Positions 8,201 to 13,439 of a DNA stretch of 13,439 nucleotides are shown here, piece by piece. Each line of letters opens with the position of its first letter. The stretch's first letter is position 1. The translations under genes were made by a program, and so were the position numbers. The DNA is taken from the NCBI GenBank assembly GCA_937944945.1, contig CALEBD010000330.1:1-13439 (forward strand), read 5' to 3'. This DNA comes from an uncultured Clostridium sp. (GTDB lineage: Bacteria; Bacillota; Clostridia; Peptostreptococcales; Peptostreptococcaceae). Below the pieces are notes generated by a model. It was given only the letters and a program-made list of their open reading frames with translations. It was not told where the DNA came from and did not search any database.

Positions 8201-9451
8201 AAAGGATTTTATCCAACTTAATGTCTCTTGTTCAGCTTGCGGATCTATTTTAGCTTTATAGAAATTGTTTACATCATCTTCATAATAATTACCAGATATT
8301 CTACTTGCTGCTCCTTGTGAAATCTCTTCAAGACCTTCAGAGAGGGCACTTACAGTAGATTTGGCTACTCCCTTACCTATAGTTCTTCCTGTAGCATATT
8401 CTCCTGCTTCTCCAACTATATTAGTTGCCTTTCTTGCTGTCTTAAATCCATTAGCATACATCTTACCGAACTGGATAATATTAGAAGCTGTAAGTACTGG
8501 TAGGTTCATCAATAGATCCATATTACCCATCTTCAATCTATCTTCAGTTAATCTACTGATAGACGATGAATGAGCCTCTTGTAGAGCTAGACCTAATTCA
8601 CTTATATTCCCAGTTAAAGTAATAGTACCATCTTCTCCTCTCACATAAGATTGACCTATAGCATCTAATCTACTAGTATAATCATCATCAATCTGTGCTT
8701 TCTGTAAATTAAACCAATCAGTTGAATTATTTAATGCTTCTATTCTACCTTCATTAACAGCAGATGCTACAGCTCCTACTCCAGATGTTACAAGCTTTGG
8801 AGCTTTTGAACTCTTTGTTATAGCACCTATTATTTGAGGTAGCCCAGTTGATTTCAAGGTCTTAGAGATGAGATTACCTCCATAAAAAGCTCCTACTGTA
8901 AATCCTAGGTTTTTTATAAACTTGTCCCCTATAAAGTTGGCAGTAAATATATTATCATACCAAGGGCCTTCTTGCTCTTCTCTGGTGTAGTAATTGGGAA
9001 GGGCTTCTTCAGCCCACTCATTAACTGACTGTAATGCTTTATCAAAGGGATTATCCCATAGTCCTGACCATCTTCCTTCCTCTATAGCTGTTTTAGCACC
9101 AAACAATAATCCAAGAGTACCACTTAAGAATGTAGTACCTGCTAGAACTGCACCTTTAGCTAAACCATTTGATATTTGAGAATACCAGGGTTGTAACTCT
9201 CCCCTGGTATTTTCTAAATCTTGTAATTGAGTAAGAGAAGTTATACCTCTATCGAAATAAGAATCTCCTACTCCTACCTCTCCAACCTCTTGAATTATAG
9301 GTTCTGGAGATGCAGCCTTTCTCATTTTATATTCTGGTATACTCCTACTATATCCAAGTTCATCTAGATATCTATTTATCCCTTCAGTGGTATTTAAACC
9401 TTTTAATCCAGAAATTCCCCTTTTAGAAGGATCATTTATTCCATTTGCCAT
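2300..9451 (-). CDS. Giant polyvalent virion protein with RecB-like nuclease and zincin metalloprotease domains
   Basis: This protein has 2383 residues, starting at ATG 9449-9451 (MANGINDPSKRG) and ending in TGA at 2300-2302. Order of parts: residues 90-450 with Gly/Ala-rich hydrophobic stretches (96-123, 180-210, 434-445); 475-960 charged and helical, probably coiled coil; 963-1045 a disordered Ser/Thr/Pro linker; 1046-1560 mixed and strand-rich, not recognised; 1685-1850 a RecB-like PD-(D/E)XK nuclease (D1768, D1782-V-K1784, Q1822-L-S-A-Y1826); 1875-1915 a linker; 2020-2080 a Pro/Ala/Thr linker; 2085-2235 a zincin with H2142-E-A-F-H2146; then a helical tail. This multi-enzyme design matches the 'polyvalent proteins' of phages and conjugative elements, which are thought to be delivered with DNA and to act early in infection. 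It is the last gene of the leftward operon, 11 bases after its neighbour. The leader is A/T-only with no Shine-Dalgarno. The domain calls rest on motifs; substrates are unknown. Confidence 0.9.
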   Translation of the reverse strand: MANGINDPSKRGISGLKGLNTTEGINRYLDELGYSRSIPEYKMRKAASPEPIIQEVGEVGVGDSYFDRGITSLTQLQDLENTRGELQPWYSQISNGLAKGAVLAGTTFLSGTLGLLFGAKTAIEEGRWSGLWDNPFDKALQSVNEWAEEALPNYYTREEQEGPWYDNIFTANFIGDKFIKNLGFTVGAFYGGNLISKTLKSTGLPQIIGAITKSSKAPKLVTSGVGAVASAVNEGRIEALNNSTDWFNLQKAQIDDDYTSRLDAIGQSYVRGEDGTITLTGNISELGLALQEAHSSSISRLTEDRLKMGNMDLLMNLPVLTASNIIQFGKMYANGFKTARKATNIVGEAGEYATGRTIGKGVAKSTVSALSEGLEEISQGAASRISGNYYEDDVNNFYKAKIDPQAEQETLSWIKSFAQGINETVNDGSSWEEFFIGTLTGALGMPRFRGVRSSDGRLQSPITLEGGIYGGFREYMDKINRETEIANYMNNRVQSPEFKNYYQGLIRHNKYQTDMNQAVEENNEFEFKNAEYAQLVSDIAMFDNAGKLEDLTTLVNAAYDTSDENLASIVENTTSTITDESGKEVKVGPFIDRNGNPMYSTPEGKQEMIDKLTQTKDEMLNTITSYTKIKDDIDVRTGQQLNDEQLEELTWLKAQIGNWQDRANQLSSEIKPTIGTILGSMSQLANMYNSVKTEEGRAHAGLTDLYNSADKNERQIRKNMSILETVRNLDDKTFTYLLSKDPKLVEGIKSVVESPLSGVAADDAQVFNEKIDDIVKLVNATANYNTKLKEYLENPTKLQEDIVSSTEEVAKKESDNLKSKLLSATNLSEFRQALNEEEDIAIKEETLKSLEDEGNEISKNYEETNSYNTEVQRVINSLNESPDVKMDALKLLQDQFENSSNLEEIANPNSIYIDNSYALYDDNLTPEENTIKFQEAQYALLRAMNQVNNENRFKNRFSQDYRTLREKGKPNPSAPTKDTTGDSETSTIPSVDTGGFPVTTYEPPAGNITSTQVRDENKETNDRIETPQSLDSKQKGKRPYYRPSIPELHIQASKEGDFRPFNIVAAEREHGVNFDELYNYLKDNGAFTYVNESNLKVGDELGFMIDPEFNDHTIFIVDRRNNQIVGSLDESDYSVSRYEGLAGLEEKIKAEFAQRGDKTKKFIATPTTRVSQIMVGRIPYSTEERSLANIPNVLGEGREPIFGIIKNGTLSTNGKIDDSLIIKPVDMAQKEGRMYLLIPNAAGKYSPAALRVKHFNKTEFNPDDIEIQSAQMYKNIQESIEALANSLSEDDLNNAVKSLSTNLYTGDLHIDWFTSDAGNGIRFTKVQRDAQGNEIYEEKDGKRIRKETVKTVFLTEKWDQNTLYSIIGDKEIQTGPALKNIDDISKEIREILLDFNLLLQVNLGMLNKGGYNNMLINSNVLTSNISDARVISSWFTTDYFDIEGNLHQAISLASISPDTTRKIETPVGGTEGVITGTKVVIDGVTYGVDLTTGIIYDSNNQRIYPENAQLISDLAWANANFGDATNGSLIWNNRILLPSGQVLDRGTQKYLTGENAQKVKDKIAGRERTVGDSKKVIAQIAENQKKVDKARTDSEFYYILEEDGQYHAYERVHNRLGSNWVESKKQSDSLKDIRVKLSQLSDNVTQYNNYLKYLGNHWKVDLSAFSGKIDVRNRDTIVNIIRDSMSETKSQRALNAGTAVDSVIRNFFTSNDTPIRPDNMNEKAFADLISSLTEIRSNIESRGERFLTNNIVLFQKYADGTRVAGEVDILSVDADGNFRIYDVKTSRYSFYDFIDRYGNKVNYFTNPSATQRISTRDYYTLQLSAYKNLFESQYHAPVTTLAILPFVTSYNKDIVEGVTKEKGIIITYNPSVNVPLVGAVKASESTSTNSTVPVFNSALETQDPINNVLPEYSLEDSKVGYFVRDSKLHKSYLTPIGKVNGVDVYMSKIPNITKGFGRQGEEAHVASNSYMAIFPNGNSITLIKNDPMTLTEQQAKDTIRKILNGNPQRVLDISNEKTLIFDPSSAPAVEVPKPETPANILSTSTESGAAKTAQAEQTVNNRKASRTRHKLREVDNRTRDVWNQEKELAWVRKILPQLSEDNRIRVVKGLIRVGSQGTLAWGQFNNGIVTLSDIAAEGTVYHEAFHVVFNLLLDQTERQGLLAEAREMYGDKSELDLEEDMAEGFREYMQTRQAKGLFDRIKNFFRDLYVKVTNWNRVQPHLIAYYQMINEGKYAGEELNISLINQSRNRIVSPEELEKALNDEFKKANEELRKLNYKTYYTVDAAMRAFRNSNIREAFLYRITREGANNAVGHKIQLLTVPMFNRYKERELNRLRKSTGIELLFDSLDSDIQMQLLNKGWTKEQFDSISIAERDQAIACLTI
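2747..3199 (-). other. Zincin metalloprotease domain (residues ~2085-2235)
   Basis: VYHEAFHVVFNLLL carries the HExxH zinc site (H2142, E2143, H2146) inside a hydrophobic helix. About 33-37 residues later comes EEDMAEGFREYM, where E2179 or E2183 is a likely third zinc ligand. A strand-like segment, NGIVTLSDIAAEGTVYHEAF, runs into the helix, as the edge strand does in zincins. Metallopeptidase domains of this kind occur near the ends of phage polyvalent proteins. The target could be a host protein, or the virion proteins of the same operon (self-processing). Confidence 0.75.
3902..4384 (-). other. RecB-like PD-(D/E)XK nuclease domain (residues ~1690-1850)
   Basis: The motif set of the RecB/Cas4/AddB nuclease branch appears in order. 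AGTAVDSVI (1696-1704) matches the N-terminal 'GT.vH' helix, with Asp in place of His. GEVDIL (1765-1770) supplies the first metal-binding Asp, D1768. YDVKTS (1781-1786) supplies D1782 and K1784. QLSAY (1822-1826) is the Q-x3-Y helix. Spacing is normal for the family. Known members are metal-dependent DNA nucleases, often exonucleases. The motif set suggests an active enzyme; the substrate (host or foreign DNA, or phage DNA ends) is unknown. Confidence 0.8.
4772..6565 (-). other. Disordered linker plus unrecognised strand-rich region (residues 963-1560)
   Basis: Residues 963-1045 are low-complexity Ser/Thr/Pro/Asp/Gly/Lys (for example SAPTKDTTGDSETSTIPS) and look unstructured, separating the helical half from the enzymatic half. 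Residues 1046-1560 then read as alternating short strands and turns (DELGFMIDPEFNDHTIFIVD, RMYLLIPNAAGKYSPAAL), with no active-site pattern that I recognise. This is the largest part of the protein without even a tentative domain assignment. Confidence 0.4.
6572..8029 (-). other. Long helical, probably coiled-coil region of the giant protein (residues 475-960)
   Basis: Roughly 485 residues rich in Glu, Lys, Asn, Gln and Leu, with few prolines or glycines, read as long helices. The stretch KKESDNLKSKLLSATNLSEF and the acidic run around residues 836-862 are examples. No enzyme motif is visible. It may be an elongated spacer or oligomerisation region between the N-terminal part and the enzymatic half. 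Confidence 0.5.
8102..9184 (-). other. N-terminal hydrophobic/amphipathic region of the giant protein (residues 90-450)
   Basis: Residues 96-123 (NGLAKGAVLAGTTFLSGTLG onward) are long and hydrophobic enough to cross or insert in a membrane. Further Gly/Ala/Phe-rich stretches lie near 180-210 (GFTVGAFYGG) and 434-445 (FFIGTLTGALG). There is no cleavable signal peptide, because about 90 polar residues come first. Conserved-looking aromatic motifs such as WYDNIFTANFIGDKF sit between the stretches. I recall similar N-termini in large crAss-like phage proteins. A role in crossing the cell envelope during ejection is inference. Confidence 0.5.
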
Positions 9452-9462
9452 TATGATTAATT

Positions 9463-11178
9463 TTAATTTCTATAATAAGAAGCTGCTTCCTCTTCTTTTG
9501 CTGACATAATATTTCCTTGTGTCTTTGCTATAGAATTAAAGTAACTATCCAAATCTTCCATTAATCTAGTAGATATAGCAGTAGCAGCTTCTACATCATT
9601 ATTCTCTATACTCTCATTAATTAAATCTATAAGGTATTGATATCTATTATAGATTCTCCCTCCAACATTTATAGATTCTCCAGCTATTACTTCTGGGTCA
9701 AGAAGGAATGATTTAGTCTTATATGCTTTACCATCTTGAATGCTTCCTCTAAGCACCACGCCCAATGAAGGATCAAACTCAATCTGTGCATCTTTATTAA
9801 TATAACCAATTACGTCTTCTAACTTAGAAGGTTTACTTTTTACTTTTCCATCCTCTATTTCAAATGCTCCAGTGTCATCATTTGCTCTTTGACTTCTGGA
9901 TCTAATATTCTCTGCTAGTATTCTAGACCCTAAATCAAAGTTCGTGTTTGTAAGAGCATAGCCTGTACTTCTTATAGCACTCTTTCTTATTCTAGATTCT
10001 AATTCTTCTGCTGCTTTAATTAACCCTTCTGTAGAATTATTTCCGTTATCTCCTATATTAAAGTTGACGTTTATACCATATTTTTTACTTATATCGGAAA
10101 GTCTCTTCATATAAGGTTGTGTTACAACATCTCCTGGAGCAATATTAATATCAGCACTACCTGGCTCTCCTCTACCTTTTACACCAGGGTAATAGGTCTT
10201 TTGAACATCAAGAGCTTTTGATGGATTACTTGCTAACTCTCTTAGAAATTCAGCATCACTCTTCATTTGAGTAGTATTCCTTATTTGTTCATTAGTTCTA
10301 GTTATAGGTATGGCTCTCCATGGTACTCTAGGAACTGTTGCTGAAGAAGAGCTTCCAGCAGCTTGTCTAGCAGCTAGTCTTGCTCCATAATTCTCTATAG
10401 GTGTTACTCTTTCCTCTCCAATAGCATCCCATAATCCCATTCCTGCATACTGGTAAGCTCTATCTAATGTATCCATATCTCCCCAAGAAGGAATAGGAGA
10501 AGCATTTACAGCTGCATCCATTATAGCTCTTAATGCTTTATTACTTCTTTTGTCATTAGGATGTTCTATTGCATATAGAACATCATCAGAAGATACATTA
10601 TATTTAGTCAGGAAGGTGTTAGTATAAGCATCGATAGGTTTACCTTTCTTATATTCTTTTAACTCCTTAGCTAAATTTCTGGCCATTTGAGAAGTTTGAG
10701 ATGCTAGAGTCTGTCCTGAATAAGCAGTGTAACTTAAGTTAGGATTTCTTACGTAATCATCTAGATTAGTAAAGGCTGCTTCTCTATCAAACATCAAAGT
10801 GTTATCCTTTAACTTAGCTTGTTTCTGAGCTTCTATATCTCTTACTTTAGCTGCATATCCTTGTTCTATAGGTACTATCTGCTGACTATATCTAGTTCTC
10901 ATATTATTCAAACCTTGTCTGGAAGCAGGAGTAAGACCAGAAGTAGCTAATTGATCAGCCTGGTATTTTAAGTCATCTGCATAGGTCTTATACATATTGT
11001 ATGTGTATGGAGAATCCTGTTCACTAGCTATATTTTCCCATACATTAGCCTTAGTAGACAATTCATTATACTGATCTTCTACAGCTTGGTGAGCAGCTTC
11101 AGCAAGCTGTATAGGTTGTATTAATTCAGCATAAGAAAAGGGTTTGAATTTACTACCGGTTATTACATATCTTGCCAT
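9463..11178 (-). CDS. Helical virion protein of crAss-like phages, probably internal/cargo type
   Basis: This protein has 571 residues, starting at ATG 11176-11178 (MARYVITGSKFKPFSYAELI) and ending in TAA at 9463-9465. Residues 15-130 are helical and Gln/Ala/Tyr-rich (MYKTYADDLKYQADQLATSG). Residues 140-320 are mixed, including a Ser-rich turn near 275-280. Residues 435-510 look strand-rich, and the end is acidic and helical. There is no signal peptide, membrane segment or catalytic motif. I recall the 'FxPFSYAEL ... STKANVWENIA ... LTPASRQGL' pattern as a conserved family in Bacteroides phages, annotated as hypothetical or structural. It lies between two virion-type genes: one base after the upstream stop and 11 bases before the giant gene. 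A Shine-Dalgarno-like AAGGAAG lies seven bases before the ATG. A capsid-cargo, ejection or portal-associated role is inferred from context. Confidence 0.85.
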   Translation of the reverse strand: MARYVITGSKFKPFSYAELIQPIQLAEAAHQAVEDQYNELSTKANVWENIASEQDSPYTYNMYKTYADDLKYQADQLATSGLTPASRQGLNNMRTRYSQQIVPIEQGYAAKVRDIEAQKQAKLKDNTLMFDREAAFTNLDDYVRNPNLSYTAYSGQTLASQTSQMARNLAKELKEYKKGKPIDAYTNTFLTKYNVSSDDVLYAIEHPNDKRSNKALRAIMDAAVNASPIPSWGDMDTLDRAYQYAGMGLWDAIGEERVTPIENYGARLAARQAAGSSSSATVPRVPWRAIPITRTNEQIRNTTQMKSDAEFLRELASNPSKALDVQKTYYPGVKGRGEPGSADINIAPGDVVTQPYMKRLSDISKKYGINVNFNIGDNGNNSTEGLIKAAEELESRIRKSAIRSTGYALTNTNFDLGSRILAENIRSRSQRANDDTGAFEIEDGKVKSKPSKLEDVIGYINKDAQIEFDPSLGVVLRGSIQDGKAYKTKSFLLDPEVIAGESINVGGRIYNRYQYLIDLINESIENNDVEAATAISTRLMEDLDSYFNSIAKTQGNIMSAKEEEAASYYRN

Positions 11179-11179
11179 A

Positions 11180-13438
11180 TTACTTCTTCCTTTTAATAGT
11201 TAAATAACCACCTTTAGATCTAGTCTTATATCCTATATTTCCAGTTCTACCAGTATATCCATATCTGAGTCCTGGATTACTATTTATTAAATTGAATATA
11301 GTCTCTTCTCTTCCAATATCCCCTAAAGAGTCCAGGAAGTTATTTAAGTTAGCAGATCTAGCAGCAGATACAGCAGAATCAATCTGATCTCTAAGTTGAG
11401 CTTGAGTAATAGCTGATTTAAGTCTTAGTTCATCATTCTGTTTATTTATTTGACCTGCTCTCAGACCCATTTCAGAATTAAATTGATTAGTTCCTCTATT
11501 AAAGGCTTCAACTCTTTCTCTTTGAGCTAAGTTATATTCCTCAGCCTGTCTAGCTAAATCACCTAGTCTCCCTTGTGTATTATAATCGGAGGCTACTATC
11601 CCTGCTATTTTAGTTGCTCTATTTCCACCAGATAATCCCTCTATTGCTCTTCTTGTAGCAGAAGCTTGAGAATTAAGTTTATTTATATAGAAATTTCTAT
11701 CAAAAGGTCTATATGTAAGATAATTTCCTACAGGCTTATAACTCACAGTCTGTAGATTATCTATTACATCTTGAATTAAATCTACATTAGAATAGTCATA
11801 TTTATTTGTTGAGCCAATAAGGTCTGTCAAAGCATTTATTCCAGCCCCTACAGCTGGAGCATATCTCATATATGGCAATACTCCTCCTCCAGCATATTTA
11901 TTTGAAGTTCTCTTTTTCATCTTACTATTTCTTACCTCTTCCTGAGACATTGCTAATCTAGCCATATTAACATCTAGTCCAGCTTTGCTAATAGGGTCAT
12001 TAGGTCTTTCTTCACTTTCCTTTTGAATAGATTTAGCTACGTCAGCAAAGGTTTTTCCTTTAAATTTATATCTTTTTTTGAGATTCTTAGGAGCTTCTAT
12101 TCTATTACTAAATACATAGTCGTTAAATATTACTTCTCCTTCTTCAACTAGGTTAGGTATTCCCTGTTCATCTACACCCATCTGTACACCTTCTAATGGG
12201 TTCTCCTCATGAGTTCCACCATTACCTACAATGGTGACACCATTATCAAATACTCCTCCATGAGTGTTTATAGGACCACCATAAGCTCTATTAATTACCA
12301 TACTATCAGGACTCCATTTATAATTCAGCATTTGGTTTCTCATCTGCATTCTTCTAGTACTACCTGATTCAGTTTCATGCCTAGCTCTTTCCAAATCTCC
12401 TTCACTTAGAGCGTCTATTAGTAGTGGCCAGTTTTCTGGCATATTCCCAGATTTAGGTTTTAAATTATATGCTATATCTTGAATGACTAATCTAGGACCA
12501 AGACTTAAAGTATCTATAACTCCTTTATATTTGCCATCTTGCATAGATTCTAAAGACTTTCTTATATTTTTAGCATCTCTACTAACCCTCTTCTCTAAAA
12601 GAGTATTTAAATAGTCTCTAGTATATCTTTTCTTTTTGTCTAATTTGTTAGCAGTAACTTCTAACCCAGGACCAAAGTTATAGTATGTATTGCCATCTTT
12701 ATCTCTATCTGTATAAACCCCCCAGGTATTAGTATTTGGGTCATATCCTTTATTATTGGGGTTTTCCATAGTCCATACTACATTATTAATAAAACTATTA
12801 ATAACCTCTTGGTCAGAAACTCCATTATTAGAGGTACTGTCAGGAATGTTATAAGTAGGGGTATAAATCCATTCAGGAGCAGGATAAATTAAAGGTGCTA
12901 CGGTATTAAGATTACCTCCATCAGCATGTTTCCATTTAGCTGCATTTCTAGCAAAGTTAGCTTTCTTAACCATAGCTGGAGAGTAGTTTTCCTTATTTGC
13001 TAATACTTGAGAAGCAAAAGCCTGCACTGATTTACCATGTTTCTTCGCAGCAGCTGTAAAAGTTCCTCTCTTACTAGGTTTAATTCTTATAGCTCCTCCT
13101 TTACTATATCTATTTCCAAAAGGAGACATAGGTGAGAATGATCTCATATTTATAGGACCTCCGTAAGCTGAATAATTAGATAATATGTTCATATCATTGA
13201 TTTCATCTATAGATCTAGCCGAGTTAACAAATGAACTCTGTACATGTCTATTTGCCGCATCTATTTTATTATTTAACTCTTTAACTTTTCTTCTGGCCTT
13301 AGCATTTCCAGTCAGCCAACCTGCTATAGAACTTCCAAGGCCTGCAACTCCTCCTATAATAGCTCCTATAGGACCTCCAATAGAGGCCCCACCCATTGCT
13401 CCAGAACCTATCGAGGATAAAGTATTTAATCCTCTTTG
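11180..13438 (-). CDS. Multi-module glycine-junction virion protein (5'-partial)
   Basis: The frame ends in TAA at 11180-11182 and stays open to the right edge. The first ATG is 13394-13396, giving 738 residues, but 14 more in-frame residues (QRGLNTLSSIGSGA) precede it without a stop, so the true start is probably outside. Numbered from that Met, residues 1-30 form a glycine-zipper-like hydrophobic segment. Residues 31-70 are a charged helix. Residues 102-159 are a basic module (KPSKRGTFTAAAKKHG). Residues 382-500 hold GGTHEENPLEGVQMG and GIPNLVEEGEVIFNDY, a module I recall from Bacteroides-phage proteins. Residues 560-700 are helical and Gln/Arg/Ala-rich, and the end is GGYLTIKRKK. Double-glycine junctions (79-80, 100-101, 160-161, 373-374, 380-381, 503-505, 729-730) separate the parts. 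It is the first visible gene of the leftward operon. Membrane-active or ejected virion protein is inference; no enzyme motif was seen. Confidence 0.85.
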   Translation of the reverse strand, partial: QRGLNTLSSIGSGAMGGASIGGPIGAIIGGVAGLGSSIAGWLTGNAKARRKVKELNNKIDAANRHVQSSFVNSARSIDEINDMNILSNYSAYGGPINMRSFSPMSPFGNRYSKGGAIRIKPSKRGTFTAAAKKHGKSVQAFASQVLANKENYSPAMVKKANFARNAAKWKHADGGNLNTVAPLIYPAPEWIYTPTYNIPDSTSNNGVSDQEVINSFINNVVWTMENPNNKGYDPNTNTWGVYTDRDKDGNTYYNFGPGLEVTANKLDKKKRYTRDYLNTLLEKRVSRDAKNIRKSLESMQDGKYKGVIDTLSLGPRLVIQDIAYNLKPKSGNMPENWPLLIDALSEGDLERARHETESGSTRRMQMRNQMLNYKWSPDSMVINRAYGGPINTHGGVFDNGVTIVGNGGTHEENPLEGVQMGVDEQGIPNLVEEGEVIFNDYVFSNRIEAPKNLKKRYKFKGKTFADVAKSIQKESEERPNDPISKAGLDVNMARLAMSQEEVRNSKMKKRTSNKYAGGGVLPYMRYAPAVGAGINALTDLIGSTNKYDYSNVDLIQDVIDNLQTVSYKPVGNYLTYRPFDRNFYINKLNSQASATRRAIEGLSGGNRATKIAGIVASDYNTQGRLGDLARQAEEYNLAQRERVEAFNRGTNQFNSEMGLRAGQINKQNDELRLKSAITQAQLRDQIDSAVSAARSANLNNFLDSLGDIGREETIFNLINSNPGLRYGYTGRTGNIGYKTRSKGGYLTIKRKK
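11186..11192 (-). promoter_or_regulatory. Shine-Dalgarno-like AAGGAAG before the 571-residue gene
   Basis: On the - strand, AAGGAAG sits seven bases ahead of the ATG at 11178, inside the Lys/Arg codons that end the upstream gene. It supports the chosen start. Caution: codons for KRKK naturally produce this purine string, and the following gene, the giant, has no such site. Confidence 0.45.
11897..12253 (-). other. GGTHEENP/NLVEEGEV module (residues 382-500)
   Basis: The module starts after an HGG junction with VFDNGVTIVGNGGTHEENP, continues with GVDEQGIPNLVEEGEVIFND, and ends in a charged helical tail (ESEERPNDPISKAGL). From memory it recurs in Bacteroides-phage structural proteins. The NGGTHEENP turn followed by short strands looks like a small beta-rich fold. 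Residues 493-500 (KMKKRTSNK) form a basic hinge before the next GGG junction. No catalytic residues are apparent. Confidence 0.55.
12266..12286 (-). repeat. AYGGPIN repeat, copy 2
   Basis: Encodes residues 371-377 (AYGGPIN), identical in protein to copy 1 at 13148-13168 and 18 of 21 identical in DNA. It stands directly before the THGG junction that opens the GGTHEENP module. Confidence 0.7.
12920..13093 (-). other. Basic KPSKRGTF module bounded by double glycines (residues 102-159)
   Basis: About 58 residues, rich in Lys, Arg, Ala and His (IKPSKRGTFTAAAKKHGKSV), are bounded by GG at 100-101 and at 160-161. The composition and the helix-forming pattern suggest a small compact, basic unit. I recognise it from memory as recurring in proteins of gut Bacteroidota phages; its function is not known to me. 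Its net positive charge would suit contact with DNA or acidic partners. Confidence 0.6.
13148..13168 (-). repeat. AYGGPIN repeat, copy 1
   Basis: Encodes residues 77-83 (AYGGPIN) of the glycine-junction protein. The same seven residues recur at 371-377. The two 21-base DNA copies differ at three positions, all synonymous. Confidence 0.7.
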
Positions 13439-13439
13439 A

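Noticed and set aside
13185..13439. Open + strand frame of 84 codons at the right edge, Pro/Ala-rich at its end
   Set aside because: It lies wholly antisense to the glycine-zipper part of the leftward gene; the Pro/Ala richness is the reverse complement of Gly codons. It has no independent support.

Overview
The window looks like part of a tailed bacteriophage genome, most likely a crAss-like phage (order Crassvirales) or a close relative infecting gut Bacteroidales. The DNA is AT-rich (about one third G+C by eye). Nearly all of it is coding, in very long reading frames in the standard code. The proteins carry motifs I associate from memory with Bacteroides-phage virion proteins: a 'KPSKRGTFTAAAKKHG' basic module, a 'GGTHEENP...GIPNLVEEGEV' module, and an 'FKPFSYAEL...' helical protein. 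No database search was possible, so the assignment rests on recognised motifs, gene size and layout.

Layout: two transcription units meet tail to tail at about 2.2 kb. From the left edge to 2119 (+ strand) runs the C-terminal part of a protein whose frame is already open at base 2, so its start lies outside the window. Five bases later comes a 34-codon gene (2125-2229) for a single-span membrane micropeptide. A strong symmetrical hairpin flanked by A and T tracts (2229-2265) can terminate transcription from both sides. From the right edge to 2300 (- strand), three tightly packed genes run leftward. They are a glycine-rich multi-module virion protein (open at the right edge), a 571-residue helical virion protein, and a 2383-residue giant polyvalent protein. 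The gaps between them are 1 and 11 bases, so they almost certainly form one operon whose promoter is outside the window.

Working model (inference): the leftward operon encodes virion-internal or ejected proteins. The giant combines a hydrophobic, possibly membrane-active N-terminal region, a long helical region, a RecB-like PD-(D/E)XK nuclease domain with an intact D...DxK...QxxxY motif set, and a zincin metalloprotease domain (HEAFH). Such 'polyvalent' proteins are thought to be delivered with phage DNA and to act early against host DNA or proteins. The first protein of the operon is divided by recurrent double-glycine junctions, which could be domain linkers or proteolytic maturation sites. 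The rightward unit ends with another giant-type protein, whose catalytic part, if any, would lie outside the window.

I saw no tRNA, CRISPR array, insertion sequence, integrase or attachment site. There is no gene-free stretch over 300 bases; the only sizeable non-coding DNA is the junction around the terminator (2230-2299).
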